This document shows, piece by piece, positions 23,984 through 39,601 of a stretch of 64,000 nucleotides of DNA. The stretch spans positions 16,988,665 to 17,052,664 of the forward strand of contig CM022678.1 in assembly GCA_012295275.1 (NCBI GenBank). The letters run 5' to 3'. Source of the DNA: Chrysomallon squamiferum. Lineage: Eukaryota; Mollusca; Gastropoda; Neomphalida; Peltospiridae. Position 1 is the stretch's first letter. Each line of letters begins with the position of its first letter. The notes beneath the pieces are model-generated. The model did no database searches. It saw nothing but the letters and a program-made list of their open reading frames with translations, and was not told the DNA's origin. The position numbers and the translations under genes were made by a program.

Positions 23984-24046
23984 TTAAATGATCTTGAATA
24001 ATAACAACCAATCTAACAGAAGCTGATGAATAAAATTGTACTGCAT
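23984..24046 (-). pseudogene. Gene 3 exon 13: truncated C-terminal exon
   Basis: Reads [20 protein letters not shown] and then TAA at 23984-23986, where the sisters continue with a Ser codon. The acceptor TTTTCAG is intact. Confidence 0.75.
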
Positions 24047-24210
24047 CTGAAATGAAAAATAAAAATAACAGATTTTGTGAAGAAGAAGAAGAAGAAGAAG
24101 TACAAAAAAACAACAACAACAGCAACAAGAATCACAACCATAATAATACCATAATGATAATTGTATATAAATAATGATTTCTAATGATTAGATAATCCAA
24201 AATACTCAAA

Positions 24211-24346
24211 AAAAGTTTGCACCATTTGAATTCGTTGTTTCCTAAAAGGTGACACACAAACAAGAACATTAAGTTTTCCTTTGGTCAGTGCCTGGTCAAG
24301 AAGGTAATCTATAGCTATGAAAGTACCTGTCCTTCCAACCCCATCA
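24211..24346 (-). pseudogene. Gene 3 exon 12: signature-loop exon with dead splice sites
   Basis: It encodes [20 protein letters not shown] and QRIQMVQTF, open throughout, 136 bases as in the other copies. The acceptor CAG has become CAA and the donor GTGAGT has become TTGAGT. Confidence 0.8.
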
Positions 24347-24710
24347 TTGGAACGAAATTTTAATAACATTACAAATGAACTGTATTTCAACTGAGAAAAG
24401 AGAAAAATGAAGAAGAAGTACAAGGGGAAAAAGACTATTCTAATGTAGATTTCAAAATAGCTACTAATATATCATTTGCATTTTTGTATTAATCAGAAAA
24501 TTAACCATGAGTTGCATAGTTGAAAAGAGAATGAAAATTCAATTATTATTTAGTATGCTGTCATTCATTAATAATTTTATTTATTCATTTATTCACAAAA
24601 CTATTTATTTTTTCCCTTTTTCCTTCTTTCTTTATTTGTTTTTATTCATATTTTGTTTATATGTTTGTACTAAATAAAACAAAATTAATTAGAACAGTAA
24701 ACTAATATAC

Positions 24711-24861
24711 CTGCAGTAAACCTTTCACGGATGATCATCTTTGAGCCCCCTCACATACAGGATAAAATAAATCAATGCATGTACATTGTTTGACATTTCT
24801 TTGTCTATCCAGTCATGTAGTGTAGTTGTGTTACGGTTCTTGTCAATTCTGGATTACTTTT
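24711..24861 (-). pseudogene. Gene 3 exon 11: damaged WPD-loop exon
   Basis: Aligned with the 161-base exon of genes 2, 4 and 5 it is 151 bases long. A one-base loss lies in the DYMDWMD region, and a nine-base loss near the end creates a TGA. The catalytic HC is changed to YC (CAC to TAC). Donor TGCAG/GTATAT is kept. Confidence 0.75.
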
Positions 24862-25238
24862 CTTAATACATAAATGAATCAAACAAAGAAACAAATAAAT
24901 ATAGGAAGGACAAGAGAAAGAAAAAACAAAAGAAAATAATTAATTATTAATTAAATAAGTAAATAAATAAACAAAAGTAAAGAAATAAATCAGATTTAAT
25001 TAATTAATTATCTAATAAGGAAATAAACAAAAAATAAATGTATCTATCTATCTATCTATCTATCTATATATATATAAATGTATGTATGCAGATATGTGTG
25101 TTGCGTATTATGTATGCATGTACTTAGGTATGTAGATATGGATAGACCTATGTATTTACAGTACCAGAAGAAGAAAAAAAAAAAACCTTTAGAACATTAT
25201 AAACTTTCTCATGGGTTAAAAATTAAATATAAAAAAAC
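24862..25238. repeat. Intron 10 of gene 3: AT-rich, ATCT tract
   Basis: AAAT- and TTAA-rich sequence with a short (ATCT)n run at about 25040-25070 and a (TATG)-like stretch. No coding signal. Confidence 0.6.
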
Positions 25239-25325
25239 CTTCGAAAGATTAAAAATCCTAGAAGTGTATGTTGGATGAACTTCAACTTCTTTCAGTTGGA
25301 CCATAATGTCTTTAAACATAAGAAT
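25239..25325 (-). pseudogene. Gene 3 partial exon 10, cut by deletion
   Basis: The 3' part of exon 10 (equivalent of LKHIEVHPTY...RIFNL) with its donor AAG/GTTTTT is recognisable. Upstream of about 25325-25348 the sequence changes abruptly to the intron that precedes exon 2 in other copies (matching about 18650 in gene 2). This is the deletion junction. Confidence 0.65.
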
Positions 25326-25772
25326 GAAGTTCCAAATATATAAATAATACCTACTTATACAAGCTATTCTGCCTCATACATAGCTTTCCTTTGTATGCTA
25401 TAATCTATCATGCGTATCTATAATGGACATCTGTCGTACCTAAAATATGTCTACTGTCATGAAATTCTGAACAACATATCTAATATGTTTGTATTGTGCA
25501 CATATTTCCCCTAATATATCCGTTCCTCTCTGCTATCTATCCTATCAGAGATGTGTATGATTGATCTATCCTAGTTAGCTATCCTCATTTAACATACAAA
25601 ATATTCTGTGTATCTGTGCTTACATAATACCACAACTATCCTGTGTATACATATATCTTTACTTAACATATGAATTATCCTGTGCATCTATCCTTACTTT
25701 AACATATGCGCTGTCCTTTACATCTATCCTGCTGCTCTTGACGCTGCTATTCTGAAACACTCATAACTTTAC

Positions 25773-25874
25773 CTGTGCAAAGTCTACAAGTCTTCATACA
25801 TTCCATTTCTTTTTCCGGCTCGCAGTTGTCAGAGGAACATAGCAGTGAGTTGTCTTTACATGTGAAACTCTTCA
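25773..25874 (-). CDS. Gene 3 exon 2: ShKT-like module
   Basis: A 102-base exon with intact TTTCAG acceptor and ACAG/GTAAAG donor. It reads KSFTCKDNSLLC...DNC...MECMKTCRLCTG. All six cysteines are kept, and it is closest to the exon 2 copies of gene 1. Confidence 0.7.
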
Positions 25875-28800
25875 CTGAAACTGAACAAGGTGAAGCAACA
25901 TTATATCAAGTATTCATCATGAAGTCAAATTAAACATACAAGCATACATACAAACATACATACATGCATATACACCCACACAATTATACAGATGAAAACA
26001 ATGATATTGTAAAGAATTATACTAAAGCATAACTATAGATAGATTTAAACATACATACATACATATATATATATATATGTATGTATGTAAATATGTATTT
26101 ATGTATGTCTATATGTATGTATAGGCCTACACGCACATAGCAAGGGAGGAACAAAATATTTAATATTTTCCTCTTATATAATTAATTAATTAATTTATTT
26201 ATTATTTTTCTATTTCACATTTATTTACAAAAGTGATACAAGTGAAAAGAATATCGCTTTGATGTATCAAAAGAAGTAAAATATGTCGTTTCAAATGTTA
26301 CAAGTATTAACTTTTCTTTTAATAGCTTAAACAATCAACATAAATGTGAATGTTTAAACCAGCTGTTGAAACACATAACAGTAAATAAGGCTAACGGCTA
26401 ACCAAGTTGAAACGTTTCACCGAGCTATCGCTGTGTATCCGGCACTGTTGGGCGGACAGGACATTATACTTATGATACTCATATAACCTCATTGCCACCT
26501 AAGACAAGTACATTATTCTTAAATCTAATTTGTTTTAATAAATCTAAATAATTACCTCAGTATATTTACACCAAAATTCGAGATTGTCTATCTCGTGCAG
26601 AGCTCCTGAAACAATTCATTTATATTTGTATATAATAGAAATGTACAAATGCTATTTAATTTATTTTGGAATGCTATGTGTGTTTTCTTTTTCTTTTCTT
26701 AAATAGTTACTTTATTTAATAATTTTTGTTCCTTATTAAAACAAAATGAAACGGATTTGTAATAAACTTACATTAAATTTAACTTATTATTACTGTTCTT
26801 ATTTTTAAAGGTGTTTATTTTTTTATTATTTACTTATTTATTTATTTGTTATTTTTCAGCTATCACCCACTTTCAAACAGTGAACAGTTGGAAGACCATG
26901 GAACTCTCCATAATTTAACAACTAAGGGATTAAACTAAAACAGTATTTATTTCAATTTCATTACAAGTTTAAATAATTATTCATCAAAGTTTTATGACTA
27001 AAAATTAAGTCAATCAGTCAGTGCGGCGTATCACGTGTAGTGTAAAGACCGCGGTTTGAATTTCCACGACATTTCATGAAAGGATGTGCAATTACCGGGT
27101 ACAGAGTCGTCTTTTTGTCGTATTTTCAAACTTTCGATTTTTAAACATTTCTACGAATTTCATTTTTCTTCTTATTTTTTTAAAATGTTCTCTGCTAAGA
27201 GATCCTATGGAGAGAACAACAAATCGTGGTTCACATTAAGGAAGAACACTATAAAAATTGTAAAAGAATTTCGAAAATTTCGAGATCTATAAATTTGCTA
27301 TTAAATAATTGAAAGACAGATATATATAAATATAAAGAAAAAAAAGAAAAGAATAAGAAAGAAAAAAGAAAATGGTTTTACATAGCTTAGGAACTCTGCG
27401 ATGTACCAAAAACGGGAAAGCGCCCCAACTAGTCAGAATAAAGCCCACTGATGAACTCTAGTGCCAAAGTTAATGACCTCTGGTTTACAGTAAAATGATG
27501 CGTCCTATATGTGATGACGTCTTATGACTAATTATTTCTTGTGATGTTTCGTCATTAATTAACATTAAATTGGTGGGGGAGGATTATAAACCTATTACAT
27601 TTATTTTTACCACTCTGTTTAATAATCGTATTTGATCTTTTATTTGAAGTTCAAGCAGGATTTAGGAAGGATTATTATACACATAACAAATTGCACACAT
27701 TAAGAGGATAAAATAATGCAAATTTTCATACGGTGTCAATTTCACTGTGTTTTACTATATTTATAATATTGCTCTTTCTAAAAATATTTTTATGAAAACA
27801 GTTTGGTTGAATCTGTTTGTACGACGAATGCTTGTAAAATAACCCGATCAGCTTAAAACTTTGAAACATAACATTTTATCCATAACGAGCTGGCGGCTAC
27901 CCAATACAGTTCTGACTGAAATCAATCTCTCTGGTTCGCAATACGAGATAACGTTCATACAGTAAACACAAAGACACGACTTAACATTGTACATTAGTGC
28001 AGTTTTTATTCAGATCGCTGCTCAAATTGAAATTAAATGAAGCGTTGAAAAGTCAGTATAAATATTTCAAACCAGTATGACAGGTTACTAATACAGGCAC
28101 TTTGGAATATCTTATACATACAATATATATATATATATTTAGTTGCTATTATTATTATAAAAGAAATATAAATAAAAATAATAAAAATCACAAAAACGAT
28201 ATAAAAATTATAAATTATATTTGATCTATTATTTTAAGTTCAAGCAGATGTTTGGAGATGGGGAAGTGTTTAGACGTTCCTACAAGCTTCGTTTCCACTG
28301 TGTTTTACTACATTTAAAATATTGCTCTTTCTAAAATTATGTTAATGAAAACAGTTTGGTTGAATCTGTTTGTAGGACGAATGTTTGTAGAATATCCCGA
28401 TCAGCTTAAAACTTTGAAACGTAACATTTTATCCATAACGAGGTGTCGTCTACCCAACACAGATCTGACTGAAATCAATCTCTCTGGTTCGCAATACGAG
28501 ATAACGTTCATACAGTAAACACAAAGACACGACTTAACATTTTACATTAGTGTAGTTTTTATTCAGATCGCTGCTCAAGCGGAAACTAAATAAAGCGTTG
28601 AAAAGTCAGTATAAATATTTCAAACCAGTATGACGGGCTACTAATACAGGCACTTTGGAATATCTTATATATACAACAAATATATATATATATTTAGTAG
28701 CTATTGTTATTATAAAAGAAATATAAATAAAAATCAGAAAAATCAGAAAAACGATATAAAAATTATAAATTATATAAAAATTACAGGAAAAACAAGTAAA

Positions 28801-29001
28801 AAAACTAATTATATGTAAATTATTTAATTTAGGAACACAAATCATGAGACATAAATTCTACAGCTATATGTATTTTTTTAGATCCTGATGACCGATAATT
28901 GTGTTTTCATAATCAGATATACGTATATATAAATATATAGATACTGATATTGATATATATTATATTTATTAAGTACACTACGCGCCTTAATATATGTAAG
29001 G

Positions 29002-29034
<33 letters not shown>

Positions 29035-29360
29035 TAAATGGTGTGGAATGTAGATTTTTACTTTCGTGGAATGTAGAAGTTTATAATTTGATTTTCTCAA
29101 TCCAAAGATTTCTTGTCCATGTTTTCTCATTAGAGTGTCTGGTGATTTTCAACACAATACAAATCAGTTATTTTATATGGCCTTACATAGTTCAGAAAGA
29201 AACACAAGCAGTATATACACACATAAACACAAGCACGAGCGCACACACACAAACACAACCGCATAGACGTACGCTCACACACAGTCACACACGCACACAT
29301 ACAAACACAACACACGTGCACAGACTGAAACACAATTTTAAAGAATTCAAACACACTTAC
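25875..29360. repeat. Intron 1 of gene 3: dispersed repeats, segmental match to gene 1
   Basis: Contains a roughly 310-bp dispersed repeat at 26290-26610, a copy of the gene 1 intron segment at about 26780-26960, a SINE candidate near 27015-27075, the AGCTTAGG repeat at 27378-27545, TA runs at 28118-28136 and 29006-29028, and CA-rich DNA at 29215-29310. From about 27000 on it is a close but shorter match to 5620-8700. No exon seen. Confidence 0.6.
26290..26610. repeat. 310-bp dispersed repeat (also 50660-50975 and 62505-62830)
   Basis: The three copies share TTAAACCAGCTGT, AAGGCTA.CG.CTAACC, TATCCGGCA.TGTT and CTCATATAACCTCATT. Partial copies from CATAACCTCATT on lie in the 1.6-kb units (about 45340, 46935 and 48527). 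No coding capacity; family not recognised. Confidence 0.65.
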
Positions 29361-29424
29361 CTCTCTGCGATAGAACTAACAGTAGAATTATTACCGGGGA
29401 TATTTTTAATTCAACTTTTGTCAT
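29361..29424 (-). CDS. Gene 3 exon 1: signal peptide
   Basis: A 64-base segment reading MTKVELKISPVIILLLVLSQ, ATG at 29422-29424, with donor AGAG/GTAAGT. It is nearly identical to gene 1 exon 1; the second Met has become Ile. It is intact, although the gene behind it is not. Confidence 0.65.
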
Positions 29425-29742
29425 TTCGAATCGTTTATATCAATGTTCCTGTAAATTCGTGAGCGAGAAAGTTATTCGAGTTTCCAGTATCTATTCTTCT
29501 ATACGTAACACACTATCTTAACATGTTAAGATGAAGAAAAAAAAATATAAAACAAAAAATACTGATATTTTCCCACTAAAATTCTAGAATGTCGTGTCCT
29601 TCGTAGCCGCTTCGGACATATCTGCTGTTTCAGTTTCCTGGTAGGTCACGGGAATAGCTAAGTTCTAAAACTAGACATGTGACATGTATTTTACACGCTC
29701 GCTTGTCTATATTTAGAATAGGTGTCCTAGCCACTGTAAATA
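29425..29742 (-). promoter_or_regulatory. 5' flank of gene 3 (candidate promoter)
   Basis: Close copy of 8769-9086, including AAATTCGTGAGCGAGAAAGT, the TTAACATGTTAA palindrome and CTATATTTAG at 29707-29716. Since the gene behind it is a relic, any activity would give a short or non-coding transcript. Confidence 0.35.
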
Positions 29743-30167
29743 CAGTTGTATGTTGACTTACGAGTTTAATTCATTCCTTGATCGAGCTCGTAACTCAGTT
29801 TGCGTGTATTCTCACTGAAATTAATTGAAATACCATTAATCCGTTCCAAACCCCTAAAAACCATCCCATTTTGTTTTTGTAACTATTTTTAATTCATGTA
29901 TTTATAAATAACAAGTATTACATAAAAAGAAAATAAACGAGTATGTAAAGAAATAAACTGGTTTTGTAAAGTAAATTTATCTTCGATATCAGTCAAATTA
30001 TTTTGACTCCTTTGGCTCGACTTGCAGCCTTTATCGACTCCTTCTCTTTCAGTATGGTACTATGGTGGTAGTGCCCAGCTAAATCGACTACATGCCCATA
30101 TCTCTCATATTTCTCTATGATTTCTTCTCAGCACTGTCCTTTGCACTGACTTTCTTACGATCCATGG
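29743..30167 (-). mobile_element. Second copy of the Tigger/pogo-like element, right end deleted
   Basis: Left end CAGTTGTATGTTGACTTACG preceded by TA; minus-strand coding remnant starting at the ATG at 30163-30165 (MDRKKVSAKDSAEK). It sits at the same place relative to the neighbouring genes as 9087-9807. It was thus duplicated with the block, not inserted anew. The right inverted repeat and about 0.48 kb are missing; sequence resumes at ACCCATACACA, which is also found near 10008. Confidence 0.75.
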
Positions 30168-30689
30168 TCAGACCCATACACAGACACAAATACACATATA
30201 TACACATATAAGCACATATATATATACACGAACGTACACATACAGACACAAAGAAAGACAGAGAGAGGAAGAGAGACAGAGTGAGATAACGACAGAGATC
30301 TAAATTCACAATTGGAAACACCTCTATATGACAGACAACTGTCTATGGAAAAGGAAGAATATGATAAGAAGACTTATTTGATTTTAAATATTTTATTAGA
30401 ACAACTGTAGTAAATGTTATTCTTATTGTTTTTTAGTATCCTTACTATACTACTCAAACTGTTATTAGTATGATTAGTCTAAGACAGAAAAAGAAAAAAA
30501 GTTACTGAAATGTCTTAAAACAATACATTCCATATTACATATACTTACAAATATTATTCATTGGAAAAAGAAAATGTAAATAGTTTATTTTGTCAATTTC
30601 AATATGACCTTAGTATAAATATAAATTCACTTTTGATATTTGCAACATTTAAATGTCTTGTATTGTCAATGGAACATATTTACAAACAA

Positions 30690-31255
30690 AAGTGGAACAA
30701 CTCTACATCGTCATGAAATAAACAAAAATAATAAAACAACTTTGCATTCTGATGAAACTAAGAAAAACAAAGAGGTAATTCTAAAATTTGATCAAGCAAG
30801 CAACAATAATGAAACATCTCTTCATTGTGATACATCTAACAAAAATAACGAAACAACTCTGCATTGTCATGAAACAAAGAAGAACGCAACAACAATACAT
30901 TATCATGAAACTATCATAAATAATGAAACAACTCAATATTGTCATATAACTTACAGGAATAATGAAACAGTTCTACATTCCGATGAAACAAACACAATGA
31001 TAAAACAACATTACACTGTGATGAAACCAAGAAAAATAATGATACTGCTCTACATTTTGAAGAAAAACAAAAAACAATAATGAAAAAACTCTACATTGTC
31101 ATCAAACAAACAAAAACGATGAAACAACTCTATATTCCGATGAAACAAACAACAATGATAAAATAACTCTACATTATGATAAATACAAAAAGAAAACGTT
31201 TCTTCATTGTGACGAAACCCAAAAAGTCGGATCAACTGTACATTCTGATAAAGCT
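30690..31255. repeat. 39-bp minisatellite 3' of gene 4
   Basis: About 14 degenerate units of the family AATGAAACAACTCTACATTG..., about 580 bp beyond the gene 4 stop. Read on the plus strand the unit is 13 codons and stays open over much of the array (NNETTLHCHETKK-like), which is a property of its length, not evidence for a protein. Confidence 0.75.
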
Positions 31256-31834
31256 AACGGAAATATATTTCTAACTAGAATATAGTGGTGTCAAAATCTT
31301 GATTATATTTATATAGAACAAAAAACAGAGGCTTGTTCTAGATATTATTAGACACGCCAGATATTCAGCATTTTGCAATCGCTCCTCCGTTCTCAACTAT
31401 TTCAAGCAGAACAATAATTTTTTCTTCTTTTTTGTTCCTGTGTAGAAACATAATAAGTATGTCTTGAATATTTTATACAACTTGATATATTCCAAATCAA
31501 TATTAAATCAATATGTATCAGTAGAATGTTTCAAAAGTTCTCTCAGTAAATAATGTTTCTTCTTTTTCCTTCCTCATAAAGAAAGTTTCAAATATCCCTG
31601 AATTCAGAAAGTAATGAACAAATTATTTATTTTCATTCTGTATTCCAATAATAGTAATATAATTCTAGTAGTTTCTGTTTCTTTCCAGTGAAGATACTTT
31701 CTCTTTTATAATTCCTGCCATCTGCATTAGGGGAATCTTCTTGTTCATAAAAAGAAAAAAAAATATTGAGACTGCAAATTCATTTTAATTTATTTATTCT
31801 TAATTTTCTCTTTCCTGTTTGCTGTCTGTTTCTG

Positions 31835-35017
<3,183 letters not shown>

Positions 35018-35347
35018 CTGAAAATGGAACCGTAATTAATTTTTTTATTTGTAATGTATGTACTGCTGAGAGTTGTGTGTCTGTGATTATACATGAATAT
35101 ATAAAAATTCAATTCGATAATAAGTAAATAAATAAATAAATATATCAATTAATTAGTCAGAAAATGCGTTGGTTTTAAGGAAAAATGTTGGCAAATAATT
35201 ATAATAAAGATAACGATTAATAATTAATCAGTCAATACATAACAATAAAAACAAAACAATAATAATAAAAATAGTAATAACAACAACAACAATACTAATA
35301 ATAATAATAATAATAATGATGATTAGTATAATTATAACAACAAAATG

Positions 35348-35423
<76 letters not shown>

Positions 35424-35483
35424 TAACAATGACAACAAATATTTAAAAAAAAAAAAAGAAGAAAAACAAAAGCAAGTGATTAC

Positions 35484-35899
35484 CTGAAATTCAAGATGGA
35501 AACGTTTCATCAGACTCATATTGTACACATATGTGTGAAAATGTTTAATATCAACACTTTCATCTTGCTCGGACTCTAGAAGCGGCATGACGTCGTCCGC
35601 GTTGTTTGCATCTTTAGATGTTAGATGTTTGTAATAGGGTGTTTCATAGAAAGTCTCGTTTTCGATTTCGCATTCTTCAGCCTCGTTATGAGGAACGTTT
35701 GAAGACATTCCTGTGCTGCTATTAAGACTTGATATCATGCAATCATCTATGTACTCATAATGATGACTATCATTATCATCATCATTTTCATCATAGGTGA
35801 TCACTATGCCATCCGCAGCTGAGGGATGAGGTGGATTGCTATGGCAACGGACTCTATCCGTAGCATCTACTGACGTGTCGGAACTGCTCTGCCAAGTTG
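35484..35899 (-). CDS. Gene 4 exon 6: acidic juxtamembrane exon
   Basis: A 416-base open exon, donor TTTCAG/GTAATC. Contains [34 protein letters not shown] and [15 protein letters not shown]. Equal in length to gene 2 exon 6. Adjacent intron 6 holds a (TAA)n run at about 35347-35420. Confidence 0.75.
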
Positions 35900-35999
35900 C
35901 TAAAGTTAACAAAATCATTCAAGCAATCAATAAATATTTCTTTCACGACGTCTTGTCATGGTTTAACATTAATTGTTAATATTAAGATTATTATAACTA

Positions 36000-36086
36000 C
36001 TAACCTATACGTCACAACATTATTTTAAAATACTAAAATTCCATTCATTCTTTCAAAATGCTTAATATCATCATCACCATAAAAAT

Positions 36087-36119
<33 letters not shown>

Positions 36120-36418
36120 TACTACTACTATTACTACTACTACTACTATTACTATTGCATTATTATTATTATTATTATTCTTCTTCTTCTTCTTCTTCTT
36201 CTTCTTATTATTATATTATTATTATTATTATTATTATAGCTGACGTTTTTGCTGTCTGTTATTGTTGTTTTATGTTACCGGTGGTGGTGGTGGTGATGGT
36301 TGTTGTTGTTTTGTTTTGGTGTCTGGTATTTTTTTTCTTGTACCAGTGTAGTAGTAGTGTTGTTATTGGTATTGTTGCTATCACCAATATGATATCGTAA
36401 TTAGTTAAATTACAAAAC
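36000..36418. repeat. Intron 5 of gene 4: CTA, TTC and TTA tracts
   Basis: (ACT)n at about 36090-36155, (TTA)n and (TTC)n at 36160-36240, then GGTGGTGG-rich DNA, the same order as in genes 1 and 2. No coding signal. Confidence 0.7.
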
Positions 36419-36525
36419 CTGGTTCCATTTCCACGTGTTGTATCTGGTTAATACGTGCTCGAATAAGGCTTTCTATACGTCGTTGTGCACGTCGATGATT
36501 CTTTTTATATATTTTCTTCCTTTTT
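36419..36525 (-). CDS. Gene 4 exon 5: polybasic juxtamembrane segment
   Basis: A 107-base open exon, acceptor TATCTAG, donor CCAG/GTTTTG, reading KRKKIYKKNHRRAQRRIESL and on to HVEMEP. It is less basic than gene 2 (15985-16091) but of the same size and phase. Confidence 0.7.
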
Positions 36526-36802
36526 CTAGATACGGAAATTGAAATATGAATTTATAATCACAACTGTTATTGCTATTATTGTGATCACTGCACTAAAGAA
36601 ATTTTTATTATTATCTTCTTTTTTTTTTTTTCCTTCTTCTTTAATATTTGTTGTTGTGGTGGTTGTCGTTATTATTATTACTATTTTTATTATCATTATT
36701 ATAGTTATAGTTATACAACAACTAACAACTATTACTACTACTAGTAATTTTGAAATAAATAAATACAAATAAATAAACAAATAAAAAAAAATAAAATAAA
36801 AT

Positions 36803-36902
36803 GAAGGATAAAATAAACACACAGCTAAAGAAATTGACAACAAAATCGATAAATTATCATTCCATACAGCTGTCAACCAAACGACATAAAAGGAGACCTC
36901 CA
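36803..36902 (-). pseudogene. Gene 4 exon 4: degenerate transmembrane exon
   Basis: The acceptor (a 31-base pyrimidine run then CAG at 36903-36905) and VSFYVVWLTAV are kept. The sister YGMITF is replaced by WNDNL through indels that cancel out, and the end LFYPSF has no AG/GTATT donor. Three polar or charged residues in the helix and the missing donor argue against a working membrane anchor. Confidence 0.65.
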
Positions 36903-36905
36903 CTG

Positions 36906-36936
<31 letters not shown>

Positions 36937-37565
36937 AAACAACAGTATATATTGACTGAGAAAATATATATCACAATAATTAACCTATCAGAAAATATCT
37001 GTCAAACCAGTAAACCAATCAGAAAGGTATTAAAATAGTTAATCAGTCAATAAATCATAATGTTAACCAATCAGAAAGTTGGTTTATCCATAGTTAACTA
37101 TATGAATGCCAATATCTAATGAATCAGTAATAGCCATTAGAAAGTTGTTATCAAAATAATTTTTTAATGTTTGTATAGTTACACAATAGATAACCATTCA
37201 CAACACTGTTATCACAATTGTTAACTAATCATGAAAATAAAAACAGAATAACCGCAATATGTAACCAATCAATAACAAAGACAAAATGTAGAATAAATAT
37301 ATTGGTCTTATATGCATATTGTATATATGTATGTTTATCTATGTATGTATGGATGAATGTATATACGTATGTATGTATGTATGTGTATGTGTACATGCAT
37401 GCTGAATATACATATGTATATTACCATCATTTGAAGACATAATACATGATCCTATTACGTTTGCATATACATATGTATGCAGTTGTCACTGCATGATTTG
37501 AGCACGTCGGTCCAGTGAGAACCTCGTGACCATCATTTGAAGACAAAATACAGATCCCATTAGCA

Positions 37566-38614
37566 TCACTTCACAGCGCAGTTAGCGGGGCATCGATTTG
37601 TTGCAGTCGGTCCATGGAACGACGAAACACATCCGAAGACACACGTTCTGTTGTTCTGATGGCATGCACTTCCCAGACAGGTAGCGGGACATGAATTGTT
37701 GCAATAGATACCATGGTAACCTGACAGACAGCCATGAAGACATCGTCCTGAAAGATGATCACATGATCCTTTACAATTCCTAGGACAGAAATCGCTGCAG
37801 TGTTCTCCCTTCCTTCCGCTGACACAAACCGCCCTGCACTCAACGTAATCGGAGATATTTTCACACCGAACACGGCATTCCGAGCCGCAAGAATAGTTGC
37901 AAAATGTCCCATAAATATCAGTTCCGTTGCATCCGTTCTTACATTTCCCGGTTTTGCGATCACATGTAGAATTCAGACAACGATGAGGACAGACTTTGCA
38001 ACGGTCTCCGTAATAGTTACCAGAAACGCAGCCATCCGTACATGATCCGTTTTCTCTGTTACATACCTGATGTACACAATTCGCGCTACATTTTTCTGAG
38101 CAGTTCTTTCCGAAAAACCCAACATTGCAACCTTGAGTGCATTGTCCCTTTCTGTTACAGGAATTGTTTAGACAGTTATCTGAACAACGACGCTGACAAG
38201 TTTTACCCCAAATTCCTTCAGTGCACTGTAAACATACTCCCGTCTTTTTGTTGCACACTTTGTCTTTACATCTTTCTGAACACTCTTCTTCGCACTTTGG
38301 ACCAAAAAACCCACGAGAACAGTCACCGGTGCAGAAAACTTTATCGTCGGTGTTATTACAGTGAAAACGCTGCTGACAACGTGAACCGGATAATCCAGAA
38401 GGACAACGTTCACAATCACCCGTCCATCTGTAACATATTTTATCCAAGCAACTGTCACTACAGTTCTTATCACAGTAATAACCATGCGATTTTTTACTGG
38501 GACAAAATGTATTACATTTTTCTTTGTAATTTTGTGAATTTTCTGTGTCTTTGCCAGAACAGGGATTACACGTGCCGCCATCTCCATGGTAATAACCTTC
38601 AGAACACCCCTCAT
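37566..38614 (-). pseudogene. Gene 4 exon 3: EGF-like repeat exon with terminal frameshift
   Basis: Opens [16 protein letters not shown] and keeps the cysteine pattern through about ten modules to RCPANCAV. There one added base (near 37568-37573) changes the VCDAN of the sisters to VK followed by TGA. Further left, 37420-37520 and 37520-37565 are two partial copies of the exon's end, each with CTTCAAATGATGGT, so the original donor is lost or replaced by GATG/GTAATA or ATG/GTCACG. Confidence 0.75.
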
Positions 38615-39499
38615 CTAAAAATAGAATTACTCGCATTAATTTACCGAGAATCATAGGATGTTGTGAGTGCACTGCTACCACACTTGCAGTAATTAAAAGA
38701 AAAACTGAGAGAGCTGATGCAAGGTTTGGTATGCACGCGCGAACGTAATTAACTATATTGACTTACTGAAATTAAAATAGAAATAGCGTGTCTCGGTATG
38801 TTATATTTATTAAAACAAATTAAAAATGTTCATGTTTTTGTGACAGTGTTGTATTTGGTGTGTGCATGTTCGTATGTGTATGTGTACACTCACAAAATTA
38901 AACTGCCAGCCGTTACGTCCTATATATATATATAGTATCAAATATACCTAGTATACTGGTATACCAAGTATTACGTGTATCCATCATTTGTATCTTAATA
39001 TAGCTGTAACCTGAAACGATATCCTACTTATACAGGCTATCCTGCCTAATGCATACCTTTCCTTTGTATGTTATTATCTATCATGAGTATCTATCCTACC
39101 TAAAATATGTCTACTGACAAGGAATTCTGAATAACATATCTAATATGTTTGTATTCTGCACATATCGCTCCTAACATATCCGTTCCCATCTGGTATCTAT
39201 CCTATCAGACATGTATATGATTCATCTATCCTAGTTAGCTATCGTCGTTTAACACACCAAATATTCTGTCTATCTGTGCTTACATAATGCACCAACTATC
39301 CTGTGTATATCTATATCTTTACTAACATATCAACTGTCCTGTGTATCTATACTTACTTAACATATCAACTATCCTGTGTATCCATACTTACTTAACATAT
39401 TAACTATACTGTGTATGTATCGATATTAACATATGAGCTATCTGTTGTATCTATCCTGCTCTTGTTGACTCTGCCTTGCTGGAACATTGATAATTTTAC

Positions 39500-39601
39500 C
39501 TGTACAAACGTGACAAGTCTTCATACAGTCCATTTCGCTTTCATGGTCGCACTTATGGGGGGAACATAGCTCTAATTTGTCTTTACATGTAAAACTTTTA
39601 C
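39500..39601 (-). CDS. Gene 4 exon 2: ShKT-like module
   Basis: A 102-base exon, acceptor TTTCAG, donor ACAG/GTAAAA. It reads GKSFTCKDKLELC...HKC...[13 protein letters not shown] with the six family cysteines. All sites intact. Confidence 0.75.

Larger units (their letters stand above)
23984..29424 (-). pseudogene. Gene 3: truncated relic of the receptor-PTP family
   Basis: Kept: exon 1 29361-29424, exon 2 25773-25874, part of exon 10 about 25239-25325, exon 11 24711-24861, exon 12 24211-24346, exon 13 23984-24046. Missing: exons 3-9, i.e. all EGF-like modules, the membrane helix and the start of the PTP domain. Exon 12 has lost both splice sites (acceptor AG to AA, donor GT to TT). Exon 11 has about ten bases deleted, a TGA, and YC for HC at the active site. 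Exon 13 has TCA changed to TAA. It cannot encode the family protein. Exons 1-2 remain clean and might still be transcribed. Confidence 0.85.

Noticed and set aside
26560-26610. Short exon-like stretch with CAG/GAG borders (minus strand HEIDNLEFWCKYTE)
   Set aside because: It lies in the 310-bp dispersed repeat; other copies have lost the GT donor and contain stops, so splice-like ends are probably chance.
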